DNA of 64,000 nucleotides. Source: Lentisphaeria bacterium. GTDB taxonomy: Bacteria; Verrucomicrobiota; Lentisphaeria; Victivallales; Victivallaceae. Location of the stretch: the NCBI GenBank assembly GCA_017456285.1, contig JAFTJQ010000012.1:1-64000 (forward strand), given 5' to 3'. The notes under the pieces are model-generated. The model searched no databases and was not told the DNA's origin. It was given only the letters and a program-made list of their open reading frames with translations. Position numbers and translations under genes: made by a program. Positions 33,524-41,512 of the stretch are shown here, in pieces; positions within the stretch are counted from its first letter, which is position 1; every line of letters begins with the position of its first letter.

Positions 33524-34116
33524 ATGGAATACGAAATGCAATGGACTCAACTTCCAGCCTATGTAGAAGATAAAAAAAGAAATTTAAGACATATTATTCT
33601 GGATTCATCAATGATGCCAATAGGTACGGAAAAGGCACAAAAAAAGAAAACGTCGGAGTAATGTTTAATGAATTTAAAAAATTTTGCAAAACAGTTGAAA
33701 CGCCAGAACTCGACAGTTGGATAGAATGGTATAACACGAACCATAAAGGAGCTATAGAAAAAGCAACCAAAGCCACCTTTGCAAAATTGCAAGAAATGAG
33801 GCGTAATATAGAAGAAATAAAGGAAGATGATGTTGAAAAATGGATTCGTGATCTCGTTATTACAAAATCTTTTAATGGTTTATACCTTCAACGAGAAATA
33901 ATAAAATTTATTGCCGCTCAAAAAAATTCAACTTTCAGAGAATCAACAAAAGAAGAGGAAGAATCTAAAGGTATTGACGGATATATTAATAATGTCGCAT
34001 ACTCTGTAAAGCCTGACAGTTACAAGCAAAAAAGACGAACATTAGAAAAGATCGAAGCCAAAATGATTTACTACACAAAAACTAAAACAGGCTTAAAAAT
34101 CGAAGTTGAAGAATAA
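33524..34116 (+). pseudogene. MjaI-family restriction endonuclease, frameshifted
   Basis: The first frame (ATG 33524) gives MEYEMQWTQLPAYVEDKKR … SSMMPIGTEKAQ and stops. With one extra A in the A7 run near 33638-33644 it continues KKENVGVMFNEFKKFCKTVETPELDSWIEWYN… to EVEE at 34116, the MjaI-type enzyme. The likely nuclease region is EEEESKGIDGYINNVAYSVKPDSYK. A single-base homopolymer change has split the gene; slippage could in principle restore it. MjaI-type enzymes cut CTAG, which fits the nearby methyltransferase; target assignment is by family only. Confidence 0.78.
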
Positions 34117-34144
34117 TGTGGAAGAGCACAAAGGGAATATGGAA

Positions 34145-34450
34145 ATGCTAAAAAAAATAAATGAGATTTTGTTGAATCATAAAGGTAAACAAAATCGTAT
34201 TACAGCTGGAAAAATTGCTTTGGCACTTGGGATCAATGAAGATGCTACTCATGCAAAAACACGAGCATTGATTTTTGAATGTGCAAAAAAATATGAGTTG
34301 CCGTTAGCCGCTAACAATAGAGGATATTATCTTATAACATGTCAAAAAGAATACGATGAATATATGGCTAACCTTAATTCAAGAAAAGCAGGCATCGAAG
34401 AACGGCAAGAAATCATTACAAAGAATTTCGACAAAGATAAAACCGTTTAA
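34145..34450 (+). CDS. Winged-helix DNA-binding protein
   Basis: About 101 residues from ATG 34145 (AAGGGA eight bases upstream; GTG 34118 and ATG 34139 are alternatives). The sequence KQNRITAGKIALALGI…THAKTRALIFECAKKYELPLAANNRGYYLI looks like a winged helix of the kind found in phage and mobile-element regulators. It follows the restriction gene closely and converges on the methyltransferase. Possibly a controller; function unproven. Confidence 0.6.
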   Translation: MLKKINEILLNHKGKQNRITAGKIALALGINEDATHAKTRALIFECAKKYELPLAANNRGYYLITCQKEYDEYMANLNSRKAGIEERQEIITKNFDKDKTV

Positions 34451-34470
34451 TTGGTCGTAGCAGAAAAATA

Positions 34471-34499
34471 AAAAGGGGGATTGCCCCCCCCCTTTGTAT
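34471..34499. terminator. Probable bidirectional terminator
   Basis: AAAGGGGG pairs with CCCCCTTT within a C9 run, between the convergent winged-helix and methyltransferase genes. Confidence 0.5.
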
Positions 34500-34510
34500 T
34501 TAAGCAAAAA

Positions 34511-35536
34511 TCAATACGAGCATCGTATGAAAGTATCCTGAGCTTCTACTGTTGCCACTTTGTCAATTTTGATATTAACTTCTTGCTTAGTTTTAACCGC
34601 GAATCCATGATGCTGATTATCGTAACATCGTTCGCGCTTGTCTGTCGGGAGTGAATTGATAAAATCAAGGTGCCTTTTCAATCTTTCCTCAATCACCGCA
34701 TTGAGAGACTCAGGAGTGACACAAATATTCTCTTGAGCTAACTTTGCGATTTCAGGATCAATTTCCACACCAATACTATTGCGATTAGCTACCATGCAAG
34801 TAAGGTTTGTTGTTCCAAGACCTGCAAATGGGTCAAGAATGGTATCTCCCTCTGCTGAGTACATATTTACCAGTCTATATGGGACTTCAAAGGGGAACGC
34901 TGCGCTGCGATCCCGACTCGCTTTAGAAGCCTGTATTACCTGAGATGTTCCTTTTATATCCCACAAGTCAGAAAACCACACATTCCTCTCTTCCCAGAAA
35001 AAAGCACTCTTTTGACGAAGTTTTTTTGCATTTCCATTAAATTCACGTTTATTACCTTTTCTGAAAATGAGAATATACTCATGTTCGTAGGTCACATACG
35101 CTCCCGCAGGAAACATACCTGATCCCATAAACTTATTGGGGGCATTGGATTGTTTACGCCAGTGAATATCCGGAAGAACGCAATATCCCTTTGACAAAAA
35201 ATACTCTATGATTCTTGTATGGTTAGAATAAAGCTGAAAATTCCCATCAATTGTCCTCGTCGCATCACCAATGTTGATACAGACAAAGCCATTTTCAATG
35301 AGAACACGATCACATTCAGCCCAAGTCTGGTCAAGCAATTTATGCATTTTTTGAAATGCGTCCATTCCCTTTCTCGCACTCAAACTGTTCTTGATAGAAG
35401 GGTCTTGATTTATAAACATCTCATCCCACATTTCAATCATGGGATAAGGAGGTGATGTCACTATCAAATGGACAGACTGATCTTTGATTTCAGTCAAGCT
35501 TTTACTGTCTCCTATTAAAATTTTATGCTCTGTCAT
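34511..35536 (-). CDS. DNA methyltransferase, N4-cytosine type (CTAG-like)
   Basis: About 341 residues with the beta-class order of motifs: catalytic IVTSPPYPMIEMWDE near residue 25, then the SAM-binding ILDPFAGLGTTNL about residue 240. TSPPY is the form usual in N4-cytosine enzymes. ATG 35536 is preferred; a 48-codon in-frame extension only covers the opposite phase of the upstream HTH gene. Its C-terminus is acidic and cysteine-poor. With the broken MjaI-like enzyme it formed a type II system; the methyltransferase frame is intact, so it may now be an orphan or protect against related enzymes. Confidence 0.88.
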   Translation of the reverse strand: MTEHKILIGDSKSLTEIKDQSVHLIVTSPPYPMIEMWDEMFINQDPSIKNSLSARKGMDAFQKMHKLLDQTWAECDRVLIENGFVCINIGDATRTIDGNFQLYSNHTRIIEYFLSKGYCVLPDIHWRKQSNAPNKFMGSGMFPAGAYVTYEHEYILIFRKGNKREFNGNAKKLRQKSAFFWEERNVWFSDLWDIKGTSQVIQASKASRDRSAAFPFEVPYRLVNMYSAEGDTILDPFAGLGTTNLTCMVANRNSIGVEIDPEIAKLAQENICVTPESLNAVIEERLKRHLDFINSLPTDKRERCYDNQHHGFAVKTKQEVNIKIDKVATVEAQDTFIRCSY

Positions 35537-35723
35537 ATCTATTCTTATCTTTCTCTGAAATCCATCTGTCAATTTCAGATTTTTTAAATTTCCACAGTCG
35601 TCCAAGTTTATGCGCAGGCATATCAGTATTTTTAATCCAATTCCGAATGGTATCTTTGCTGACACCAATGTAAGTTGCAATATCTGCCAAGCTTAATAAA
35701 TTATCATTTGTTTTTGCCTACAT
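35523..35723 (-). pseudogene. Excisionase-type HTH protein with stop at codon 2
   Basis: The frame reads ATG TAG and then 64 codons of a complete HTH_17/excisionase-like domain (LLSLADIATYIGVSKDTIRNW … AHKLGRLWKFKKSEIDRW). Apart from the TAG it looks intact, with a good promoter and a GGAAG site before the ATG. Its end overlaps the methyltransferase start by 14 bases, so it would be the upstream partner and possibly controller of the methyltransferase. Either the TAG is a nonsense mutation or translation starts at a non-standard codon after it. Confidence 0.65.
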
Positions 35724-35743
35724 AAAACTTACTTCCAAGTCCT

Positions 35744-35771
35744 AATATAGCACACTTTGGCCAAAAATCAA
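35744..35771 (-). promoter_or_regulatory. Promoter of the HTH–methyltransferase unit
   Basis: On the minus strand TTGATT, 16 bases, TATATT, with GTGC before the -10, 20 bases ahead of the ATG-TAG. Confidence 0.7.
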
Positions 35772-35999
35772 TAAGGAATATATTGGATTATATATGAAAA
35801 GATATGAATAACTATGAAATAATCGTAATTTTTCTCAGTAGGGGCTCCAATTTTGTAAAAAGCAAGTTGCAAAACGAAGAATAATGTCATTTAATTATTG
35901 AAAATAAACAACTTACAGACTTGCTAATGCTCGAATTGCATGGCAATGTATGCACCAGGAAAAGATAGCAAACAAGTTAAACATCAAGGAGATACAAAA

Positions 36000-36290
36000 A
36001 TGCAGAACACAATCGAAACCATGAAAAACCTGACTTTCGGAACCGAGCTTGAATATACCGGAATCGTTCGCCAGATCGCCAACATCGCGCGGATTTTTTA
36101 CAAGCAGGAAGAGCTGATTTTGAATGCCGCCGGAACCTTTGAAACCCGGCTTTCGCACTACACCAAACGCACTGACCGGTACAGCTCCACCGGTGAAGTC
36201 TGGCACACCACCTTGCCCAGCACCCGCAGGGCATCATTCAAAACACGCTTTTCTACTCTCATAAAACCTCCTTTTAAGTTTAGAATTTAA
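36000..36290 (+). pseudogene. Amidoligase-like gene remnant
   Basis: ATG 36000 follows CAAGGAGATA. The start MQNTIETMKNLTFGTELEYTG has the FGxElExTG signature of putative amidoligases (Amidoligase_2), but similarity fades after about 20-40 residues and the frame runs on into a gene start on the other strand. Full proteins have about 300 residues. GC-richer codons match the remnants at 32.5-33.2 kb, so both are probably parts of one decayed element. Confidence 0.55.
36158..36262 (-). pseudogene. 5' fragment of an unknown mobile-element gene
   Basis: On the minus strand an AAAGGAGG site precedes ATG 36262, and 34 codons (MRVEKRVLNDALRVLGKVVC…) run to a stop in GC-rich codon use. The excellent ribosome site and plausible protein suggest a true gene start that has been fused, tail to tail, with the amidoligase remnant by deletion. 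Confidence 0.4.
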
Positions 36291-36436
36291 AAACACAAAG
36301 CCCTGCCGATTCCAAAGAACCGGCGATGCTGATATTTGATCGTGGACTTATTCCACTATAGTGATATATAATTAACTTTATAATGAAAAGCAGTGTTGCT
36401 TAAAATAAATCTTTGTGCTTTTAAAGAAAAATGCTT

Positions 36437-36464
36437 GACTTTTTTGAAAACAACTGTATATTAT
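36437..36464 (+). promoter_or_regulatory. Promoter of the Vsr–Hachiman operon
   Basis: TTGACT, 16 bases, TATATT. The -10 lies between two related half-sites (AAAACAACTG and AAAACAGTTTTG), which could be a repressor site. The start codon is about 120 bases downstream. Confidence 0.65.
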
Positions 36465-36586
36465 TACTGAAAACAGTTTTGAATATAATAAACAGGCAGA
36501 AGAAAATCAGCGGAATTCATACAGCTACGAGTCCATCAGAGACATTTTCTCAAAGAATCGTTTAATCGAGTTGAAGGATTTATAAC

Positions 36587-37000
36587 ATGGATCATTTGAC
36601 ACCGGAAAAACGCAGTTGGAATATGAGCCGTATCAAATCAAAAGATACGACTCCTGAATGCATTGTGCGCTCATTTCTCCATCGTAATGGTTTCTGGTTT
36701 AGGCCCCATGCAAAAGACCTCCCGGGTAAGCCGGATATTGTCCTGCCGAAATATAAAACCTTGATAGAAGTCCGCGGCTGCTATTGGCATAGACACGAAG
36801 GATGCAAGGACTCGACAACGCCATCAACAAATACAGAATTCTGGAAAAAGAAGTTTGCTACTAATGTTTCTCGGGATAAACAAAACGAACAGGAACTGAA
36901 AAAACTCGGTTGGAATGTGATTGTCATCTGGGAATGTGAAATTGCTTCGGCAATAAATAGTCTGATTTCCCGAATTAAAACTGTTGGAATTAAAAAATGA
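36587..37000 (+). CDS. Vsr-like very-short-patch endonuclease
   Basis: A 137-residue Vsr-family nuclease. The sequence follows the family: MSRIKSKDTTPE, LHRNGFWFRPH, LPGKPDIVLPKY (catalytic Asp), then EVRGCYWHRHEGC (zinc-binding Cys/His), FWKKKFATNVSRD and LGWNVIVIWECE. In classic Vsr the segment is IFVHGCFWH; here the first His is replaced by Arg (VRGC), which may alter metal or mismatch recognition. Vsr normally accompanies a 5-methylcytosine methyltransferase, but none is nearby. Instead its stop overlaps the HamA start by four bases (ATGA), so it is the first gene of a Hachiman operon. Confidence 0.9.
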   Translation: MDHLTPEKRSWNMSRIKSKDTTPECIVRSFLHRNGFWFRPHAKDLPGKPDIVLPKYKTLIEVRGCYWHRHEGCKDSTTPSTNTEFWKKKFATNVSRDKQNEQELKKLGWNVIVIWECEIASAINSLISRIKTVGIKK

Positions 37001-37872
37001 GTGATGCAATTAATATTTTTCAAAACAAACCAGAAGATTTTTTCTGCAATAATGGTGTTATCTTACATAACATCTCACTCAAACCTGGGATATTAGGCTT
37101 AAATGTGGGTTATGAAGAGTCTGTTTGGCGTTATGATGAGTTTGCTGAGTATTTGATAGAATGGCTGCCTGAATTTGCACTAAAATATTCTGATGTAAAG
37201 AAAATAAATTATGCAAATGCTAGACAATTTTTAAAAAAAGCGGCAAAAACAGTTTACCAAACGGACAAATATCAAAATAGAGGAGAGTTTGGAGAACTGA
37301 TATTGCATGCCTTAATAAGATGTTTTTTTAATTCACAACCTGCAATAAGCAAAATTTACTATAAAACTGCCGCAAATGACACCATAAAGGGGTTTGATGC
37401 AGTTCATGTGGTTGAACAATCTGATGGTCTTGAGTTATGGCTGGGAGAAGCAAAATTTTACAAAAATATTGATCAGGCTATTGGTGATGTTATTGAAGAA
37501 TTACAAAAACATATCCAACGGGACTATTTAAAAGACGAATTTTTGCTTGTGGAAGGAAAAATAGATGAACAATGGCCTTATGCTGAAGAACTAAAAAAAT
37601 TATTGAGTCCCCGACATAGTTTGGATCAACTTTTTACAAAAATCTCTTTTCCTGTACTGCTAACATATGAAAGTACGGTTGTTAAAAATTATAAAGCTGT
37701 TTCAGATGAATTTATAAAAAACTTGACAGAAGAGATTCTCATCCACTACAACAAATTTAAGGGACAATTAAGTAATAATTCAATAAAAATTCATTTAATT
37801 TTACTTCCTTTGGAATACAAACAAACCCTTGTCAATACTCTTAATTTGAAATTGGAGGGCTTGCAAAAATGA
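36997..37872 (+). CDS. hamA: HamA, Hachiman anti-phage effector nuclease (DUF1837)
   Basis: A 291-residue DUF1837 protein. The predicted PD-(D/E)xK nuclease core is visible: E100 in RGEFGELILH, D134 in KGFDAVHV and E151-x-K153 in LGEAKFYKN. In Hachiman systems HamA is the nuclease held inactive by the HamB helicase until phage DNA is sensed. Identification rests on this motif set plus the adjacent helicase. Both ends overlap the neighbouring genes by four bases. Confidence 0.88.
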   Translation: MSDAINIFQNKPEDFFCNNGVILHNISLKPGILGLNVGYEESVWRYDEFAEYLIEWLPEFALKYSDVKKINYANARQFLKKAAKTVYQTDKYQNRGEFGELILHALIRCFFNSQPAISKIYYKTAANDTIKGFDAVHVVEQSDGLELWLGEAKFYKNIDQAIGDVIEELQKHIQRDYLKDEFLLVEGKIDEQWPYAEELKKLLSPRHSLDQLFTKISFPVLLTYESTVVKNYKAVSDEFIKNLTEEILIHYNKFKGQLSNNSIKIHLILLPLEYKQTLVNTLNLKLEGLQK

Positions 37873-39989
37873 CTCCAGACGAAATCAAAGCTTTTTTAGC
37901 TGATACAACATATGTGCGTTCTCATCAATTTGAATTGTTGTCAGAAATTAATTTTTTACTACATACAAATAAGAACTTAGGTCGCGAGCTCTTAATCTTT
38001 TTGTTGGAAAAAAAAGACTTTTTTCTACTATATGAGCCAGTTTTAAATTCTTTAATAGAGTATGCAGGATTAATTCCATATTTAGAGGAAAATCAGTTAA
38101 ACTCAACGGCAGATCAAATCGCATATGAGTACCATCGTCCTATTGGTTTGGATGATATTGTTTTGCATTCTGCTCAAATGGAAATTTATCAACAACTTTT
38201 AGCTGGTGAAAATATAATTTTGAGTGCGCCAACGAGTTTTGGAAAAAGTCTTTTGATAGATGCAATGATAGCCAGTGGAAAATATGATAAGATTGTGATT
38301 ATTGTCCCCACAATAGCTCTAATTGATGAAACTCGAATAAGATTATTTGAAAAATTTGGTGGGCAATTTAAAATTATAACCCATACTTCTCAGCAAACGG
38401 CCGAACATAGTATATATATTTTAACACAAGAAAGATTTCTCGAATTTAAAGAAGAAGTAAATCCAGACTTTTTTGTAATAGACGAGTTTTATAAATTAAA
38501 TCATAACAGTAATAACCCATATGAAGAACGTATGGTTTCTCTTAATAGTGCATTTTATAAGTTATATTCTTCCAATGCTCAGTTTTTATTAATAGGTCCT
38601 AATATTAACGGAATAAAAACTATAGCGGATAAGGAAATGAACTTTAAATTTATTCGCACTGATTTTAAGACTGTTGCAACAGATATAGAATATGTCTCGA
38701 ACGAGGGAGAGCTTGATAAAAAATGCATCGAAATAGCTCAAAATTTAGAGGAACAAACATTAATTTTTTGTAAATCTCCAGCCAGTGCTCACGCATTGGC
38801 AGATAAAATGTTAGAATCTGGAATGAATTTTGAAAGTGCAAAGGCGCAAGAACTTGCAAAATGGCTAAGAGAAAACTACCATCCTGATTGGGATATTGCA
38901 AATTTTATTGAGCATGGAATTGCTATTCATTACAGTGCTTTACCAAGAGCAATTTCTCATTATATACTAAAATTATTTAATGATGGAGCTTTGCGATTTG
39001 TGCTTTGCACATCAACTATTATTGAAGGAGTAAACACTTCTGCAAAAAATATAATTGTATATGATAATAAAATTGCACAAAAAAAACTTGATTTGTTTAC
39101 TTACAATAACATAAAAGGCAGAGCGGGACGTATGTTTCGCTATTTTGTGGGAAAAGTTTTTGTGTTAAATGAACAGCCTGAGGATGAATTACCATTTATT
39201 GATATCCCCGTCCTTTCTGTTCCTGATGATATTTCGGTTACATTGGCATTAGATTTGCCTGAAAAAGAGTTAAGTGACTACACAAAGGAACAGTTGAAAA
39301 AACTTCATGCACAAAATTATCTTGATGTAGCAACAATTCGTAAAAATCCTTCTGTGCCTGCTGAATATCAAATTGCAACAGCCAAAACAATAACAGATAA
39401 TATTGATAACATAGCTCCATTGTTAAATTGGACGCAAAATCCAGACACTAAGCAGTTACGTACCGTATGTAATCTTATTTTTGAAAATCTGCTGAACGGC
39501 ACACGAAAAGATGATATTTATTCATCAAAGCAACTTAATTTTAAAATTCGAGAATTACAATTTAATATGCCTAATGGTATTTTAACATTGATTCAAAAAG
39601 AACTTTCAAATAAAGAATATTGTAAAGATGCTACCGATGCTGTTGAAAGAGTTTTAACTTTTCTACGCCAATGGGGAGAATTTAATTTTCCACGGCTATT
39701 AAATGTTTTGAATGATATTCAAAAAGAGGTTTTAACAAAATACAATAAACCCAGCGGAGATTATGTAGCATTTGCAGAGCAGGTAAAACATTGGTTCTTA
39801 CCTCCAGCCGCAACAATATTAGAGGAATATGGCATCCCATTCCAAGTTACTCTAAAAATATGTGATAAAATCAACCTTGGTATTTTGCCAGATGAAATTA
39901 TAGAAAAAATCAAGAATGTAGATATAAATAGTATTGCTCTTAACAGTATGGAAAAAAGTATGCTAAAGGATGCAATATCACACTTATGA
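37869..39989 (+). CDS. hamB: HamB, Hachiman superfamily 2 helicase
   Basis: A 706-residue SF2 helicase. Walker A is SAPTSFGKS (residues 119-127); the Walker B/DExx box reads VIDEFYKL (205-208, DEFY in place of DEAH). Motif IV/V regions include IFCKSPASAH and LCTSTIIEGVN, and motif VI is GRAGRMFR. The N-terminal 90 residues are helical and the C-terminal 250 are helical and unassigned, as in HamB. It should sense or unwind phage DNA and release HamA. Starts on the ATGA shared with hamA. Confidence 0.9.
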   Translation: MTPDEIKAFLADTTYVRSHQFELLSEINFLLHTNKNLGRELLIFLLEKKDFFLLYEPVLNSLIEYAGLIPYLEENQLNSTADQIAYEYHRPIGLDDIVLHSAQMEIYQQLLAGENIILSAPTSFGKSLLIDAMIASGKYDKIVIIVPTIALIDETRIRLFEKFGGQFKIITHTSQQTAEHSIYILTQERFLEFKEEVNPDFFVIDEFYKLNHNSNNPYEERMVSLNSAFYKLYSSNAQFLLIGPNINGIKTIADKEMNFKFIRTDFKTVATDIEYVSNEGELDKKCIEIAQNLEEQTLIFCKSPASAHALADKMLESGMNFESAKAQELAKWLRENYHPDWDIANFIEHGIAIHYSALPRAISHYILKLFNDGALRFVLCTSTIIEGVNTSAKNIIVYDNKIAQKKLDLFTYNNIKGRAGRMFRYFVGKVFVLNEQPEDELPFIDIPVLSVPDDISVTLALDLPEKELSDYTKEQLKKLHAQNYLDVATIRKNPSVPAEYQIATAKTITDNIDNIAPLLNWTQNPDTKQLRTVCNLIFENLLNGTRKDDIYSSKQLNFKIRELQFNMPNGILTLIQKELSNKEYCKDATDAVERVLTFLRQWGEFNFPRLLNVLNDIQKEVLTKYNKPSGDYVAFAEQVKHWFLPPAATILEEYGIPFQVTLKICDKINLGILPDEIIEKIKNVDINSIALNSMEKSMLKDAISHL

Positions 39990-39999
39990 AAGGACGAAT

Positions 40000-40479
40000 A
40001 TGAAACTATATCACGGAAGTAATATGGCTGTGCCGAATCCTCAAATTCTGGTGTCAGACCGGAAACTGGATTTTGGTACTGGCTTTTATTTAACATCAAG
40101 TATTGAACAGGCTGAGCGCTGGGCTGAACTCACAACGGAGAGACGTGGAGAAGGCAAGCCGACAATTACGATCTATGAATTTGACGAAACTGTATTTGCA
40201 AATCTCAAGGTGATGCATTTTGAGAAAGCTAATAAAAAATGGTTGGATTTTGTTGTTGCCAATCGTGAAAACACTGTAGCGAATCAAAAATGGGATATAG
40301 TAATTGGTCCCGTTGCAAATGATAGAACAATGCCTGTGATCAGGATGTTTATTGCAAAAGTGTATACTGTTGCAGAAACCCTCCGGCGTTTGTTACCCCA
40401 GAAACTGCATGACCAGTATACCTTTAAAACAGAAAATGCGTTGCAGCATTTGAAATTTGAGGAGATTATTGAAAAATGA
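40000..40479 (+). CDS. DUF3990 protein, predicted ADP-ribosyltransferase-like toxin
   Basis: A 159-residue DUF3990 protein. It opens LYHGSNMAV and continues LDFGTGFYLTSSIEQAERWAEL, a His/Tyr-containing pattern shared with ART-fold enzymes (RES, DarT-like), with a possible catalytic Glu in the C-terminal half. ATG 40000 has AAAGGA upstream; a longer in-frame start overlaps hamB. DUF3990 genes commonly occur with DUF3791 genes and are suspected toxin–antitoxin pairs. It starts ten bases after hamB, so it is part of the defence operon. Confidence 0.78.
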   Translation: MKLYHGSNMAVPNPQILVSDRKLDFGTGFYLTSSIEQAERWAELTTERRGEGKPTITIYEFDETVFANLKVMHFEKANKKWLDFVVANRENTVANQKWDIVIGPVANDRTMPVIRMFIAKVYTVAETLRRLLPQKLHDQYTFKTENALQHLKFEEIIEK

Positions 40480-40727
40480 GTTTGAAAGAAGATATGGTCG
40501 TAATGCTTGATTATTACGACAAAGAAATAGTAAAAATGATTTGTAATAAATACGGATATGATCAAAAGGAGGCTCTGCGTAAATTCCTTGTCTCTGAAAC
40601 TTACCGTATGCTGCGCAATCCGAAACTTGCAATGTGGGATTTCAGCCCCGCAGGAATTTTTGATATGTGGGAAAGTGAGCAAATTACAGGCAATCCCAGA
40701 AACTCGCTGTACATAAGGAGGGATTAA
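40476..40727 (+). CDS. Small conserved partner of the DUF3990 gene
   Basis: 83 residues, acidic N-terminus and a conserved-looking tail (FSPAGIFDMWESEQITGNPRNS). It overlaps the DUF3990 stop by four bases and the next gene by one. I recall similar proteins next to DUF3990/DUF3791 genes but no assigned function. A role as antitoxin or adaptor is inferred from the gene order. Confidence 0.65.
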   Translation: MSLKEDMVVMLDYYDKEIVKMICNKYGYDQKEALRKFLVSETYRMLRNPKLAMWDFSPAGIFDMWESEQITGNPRNSLYIRRD

Positions 40728-40942
40728 TGATGAATGAGCTTGATAAAGAGATGGTTTTTTTCATTTATCTGTTGGAAAACTATGCGGCATATAAGAATAC
40801 CAGTGCGGATGAAATTTTGAAACAATGGGATTCTGCCGAATTAACGGATTTTTTCTACAGCATGTATGAACGATACCACAGTGAAGACCTGCAAAATGCT
40901 TTTGATGATATTGATAACATTACCGCCTGCAATAAAAAATGA
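40727..40942 (+). CDS. DUF3791-family small protein, probable antitoxin
   Basis: 71 residues: DKEMVFFIYLLENYAAYKNTSADEILKQW … LTDFFYSMYERYHSE, the all-helical pattern of DUF3791 (a 'YxxxxxxSxxEaLxxf…yl…fYdxxH' layout). Starts on the ATGATG overlapping the preceding stop. As the third gene of the cassette, it is the best antitoxin candidate. Confidence 0.7.
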   Translation: MMNELDKEMVFFIYLLENYAAYKNTSADEILKQWDSAELTDFFYSMYERYHSEDLQNAFDDIDNITACNKK

Positions 40943-40951
40943 AAGGAACAA

Positions 40952-41446
40952 ATGAATAAACTTTTTAGAACTACATTTATATCGTTATGGTGCGTTACAA
41001 TGATTTCTTTGTACGGATGTACAACCCACACACCACTTGCACCTCCGCAAAACAGTTTAAACCTATATAATACATATTGGGACGATTTTGCTGGAAGCAT
41101 AGAGGTCGGAAAAGTCTATACATACAGTAATAAAGGTTTTGACAAAAAGCTGCATTTTCATGTGTTACAAGTTTTGTCTGACGATGCAGTACTTATAATT
41201 AGATCAAGAGCAAGTGACTGGATACATGGTGATCTTAAAGATATATGCGAAGAGGCTATATTTCTCGTGATTTCAAAAAAAAGTTATGCAGATGGTGCAA
41301 AATTACGTAACGGCAATTATGTTTGCACCGGAACATATCAGTATACAACACGAAAAGATCTCGTAAAAACAGTTTATGTATTCACAGAATATGAACAAGC
41401 CACATCTTCTGCAAAGTCAGAAAATGCAAAAGACAAAAGTAAATGA
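40952..41446 (+). CDS. Lipoprotein of unknown function
   Basis: 164 residues with a lipoprotein signal: basic start, hydrophobic core and lipobox SLYGC (Cys at about 23). The mature part begins with a Pro/Thr-rich stretch and has a beta-rich domain (GKVYTYSNKG, LHFHVLQVLSDDAVLIIRS). It follows the DUF3791 gene by nine bases with an AAAGGA site. Why a lipoprotein would lie in a defence operon is unclear; it may only mark the operon's end. Confidence 0.7.
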   Translation: MNKLFRTTFISLWCVTMISLYGCTTHTPLAPPQNSLNLYNTYWDDFAGSIEVGKVYTYSNKGFDKKLHFHVLQVLSDDAVLIIRSRASDWIHGDLKDICEEAIFLVISKKSYADGAKLRNGNYVCTGTYQYTTRKDLVKTVYVFTEYEQATSSAKSENAKDKSK

Positions 41447-41512
41447 TAAAAAAACGTGTAGTTTAACCCGCTTTTGCTCGATGTGAAAAATTGGCATCGG
41501 AAGGAAAATAAT

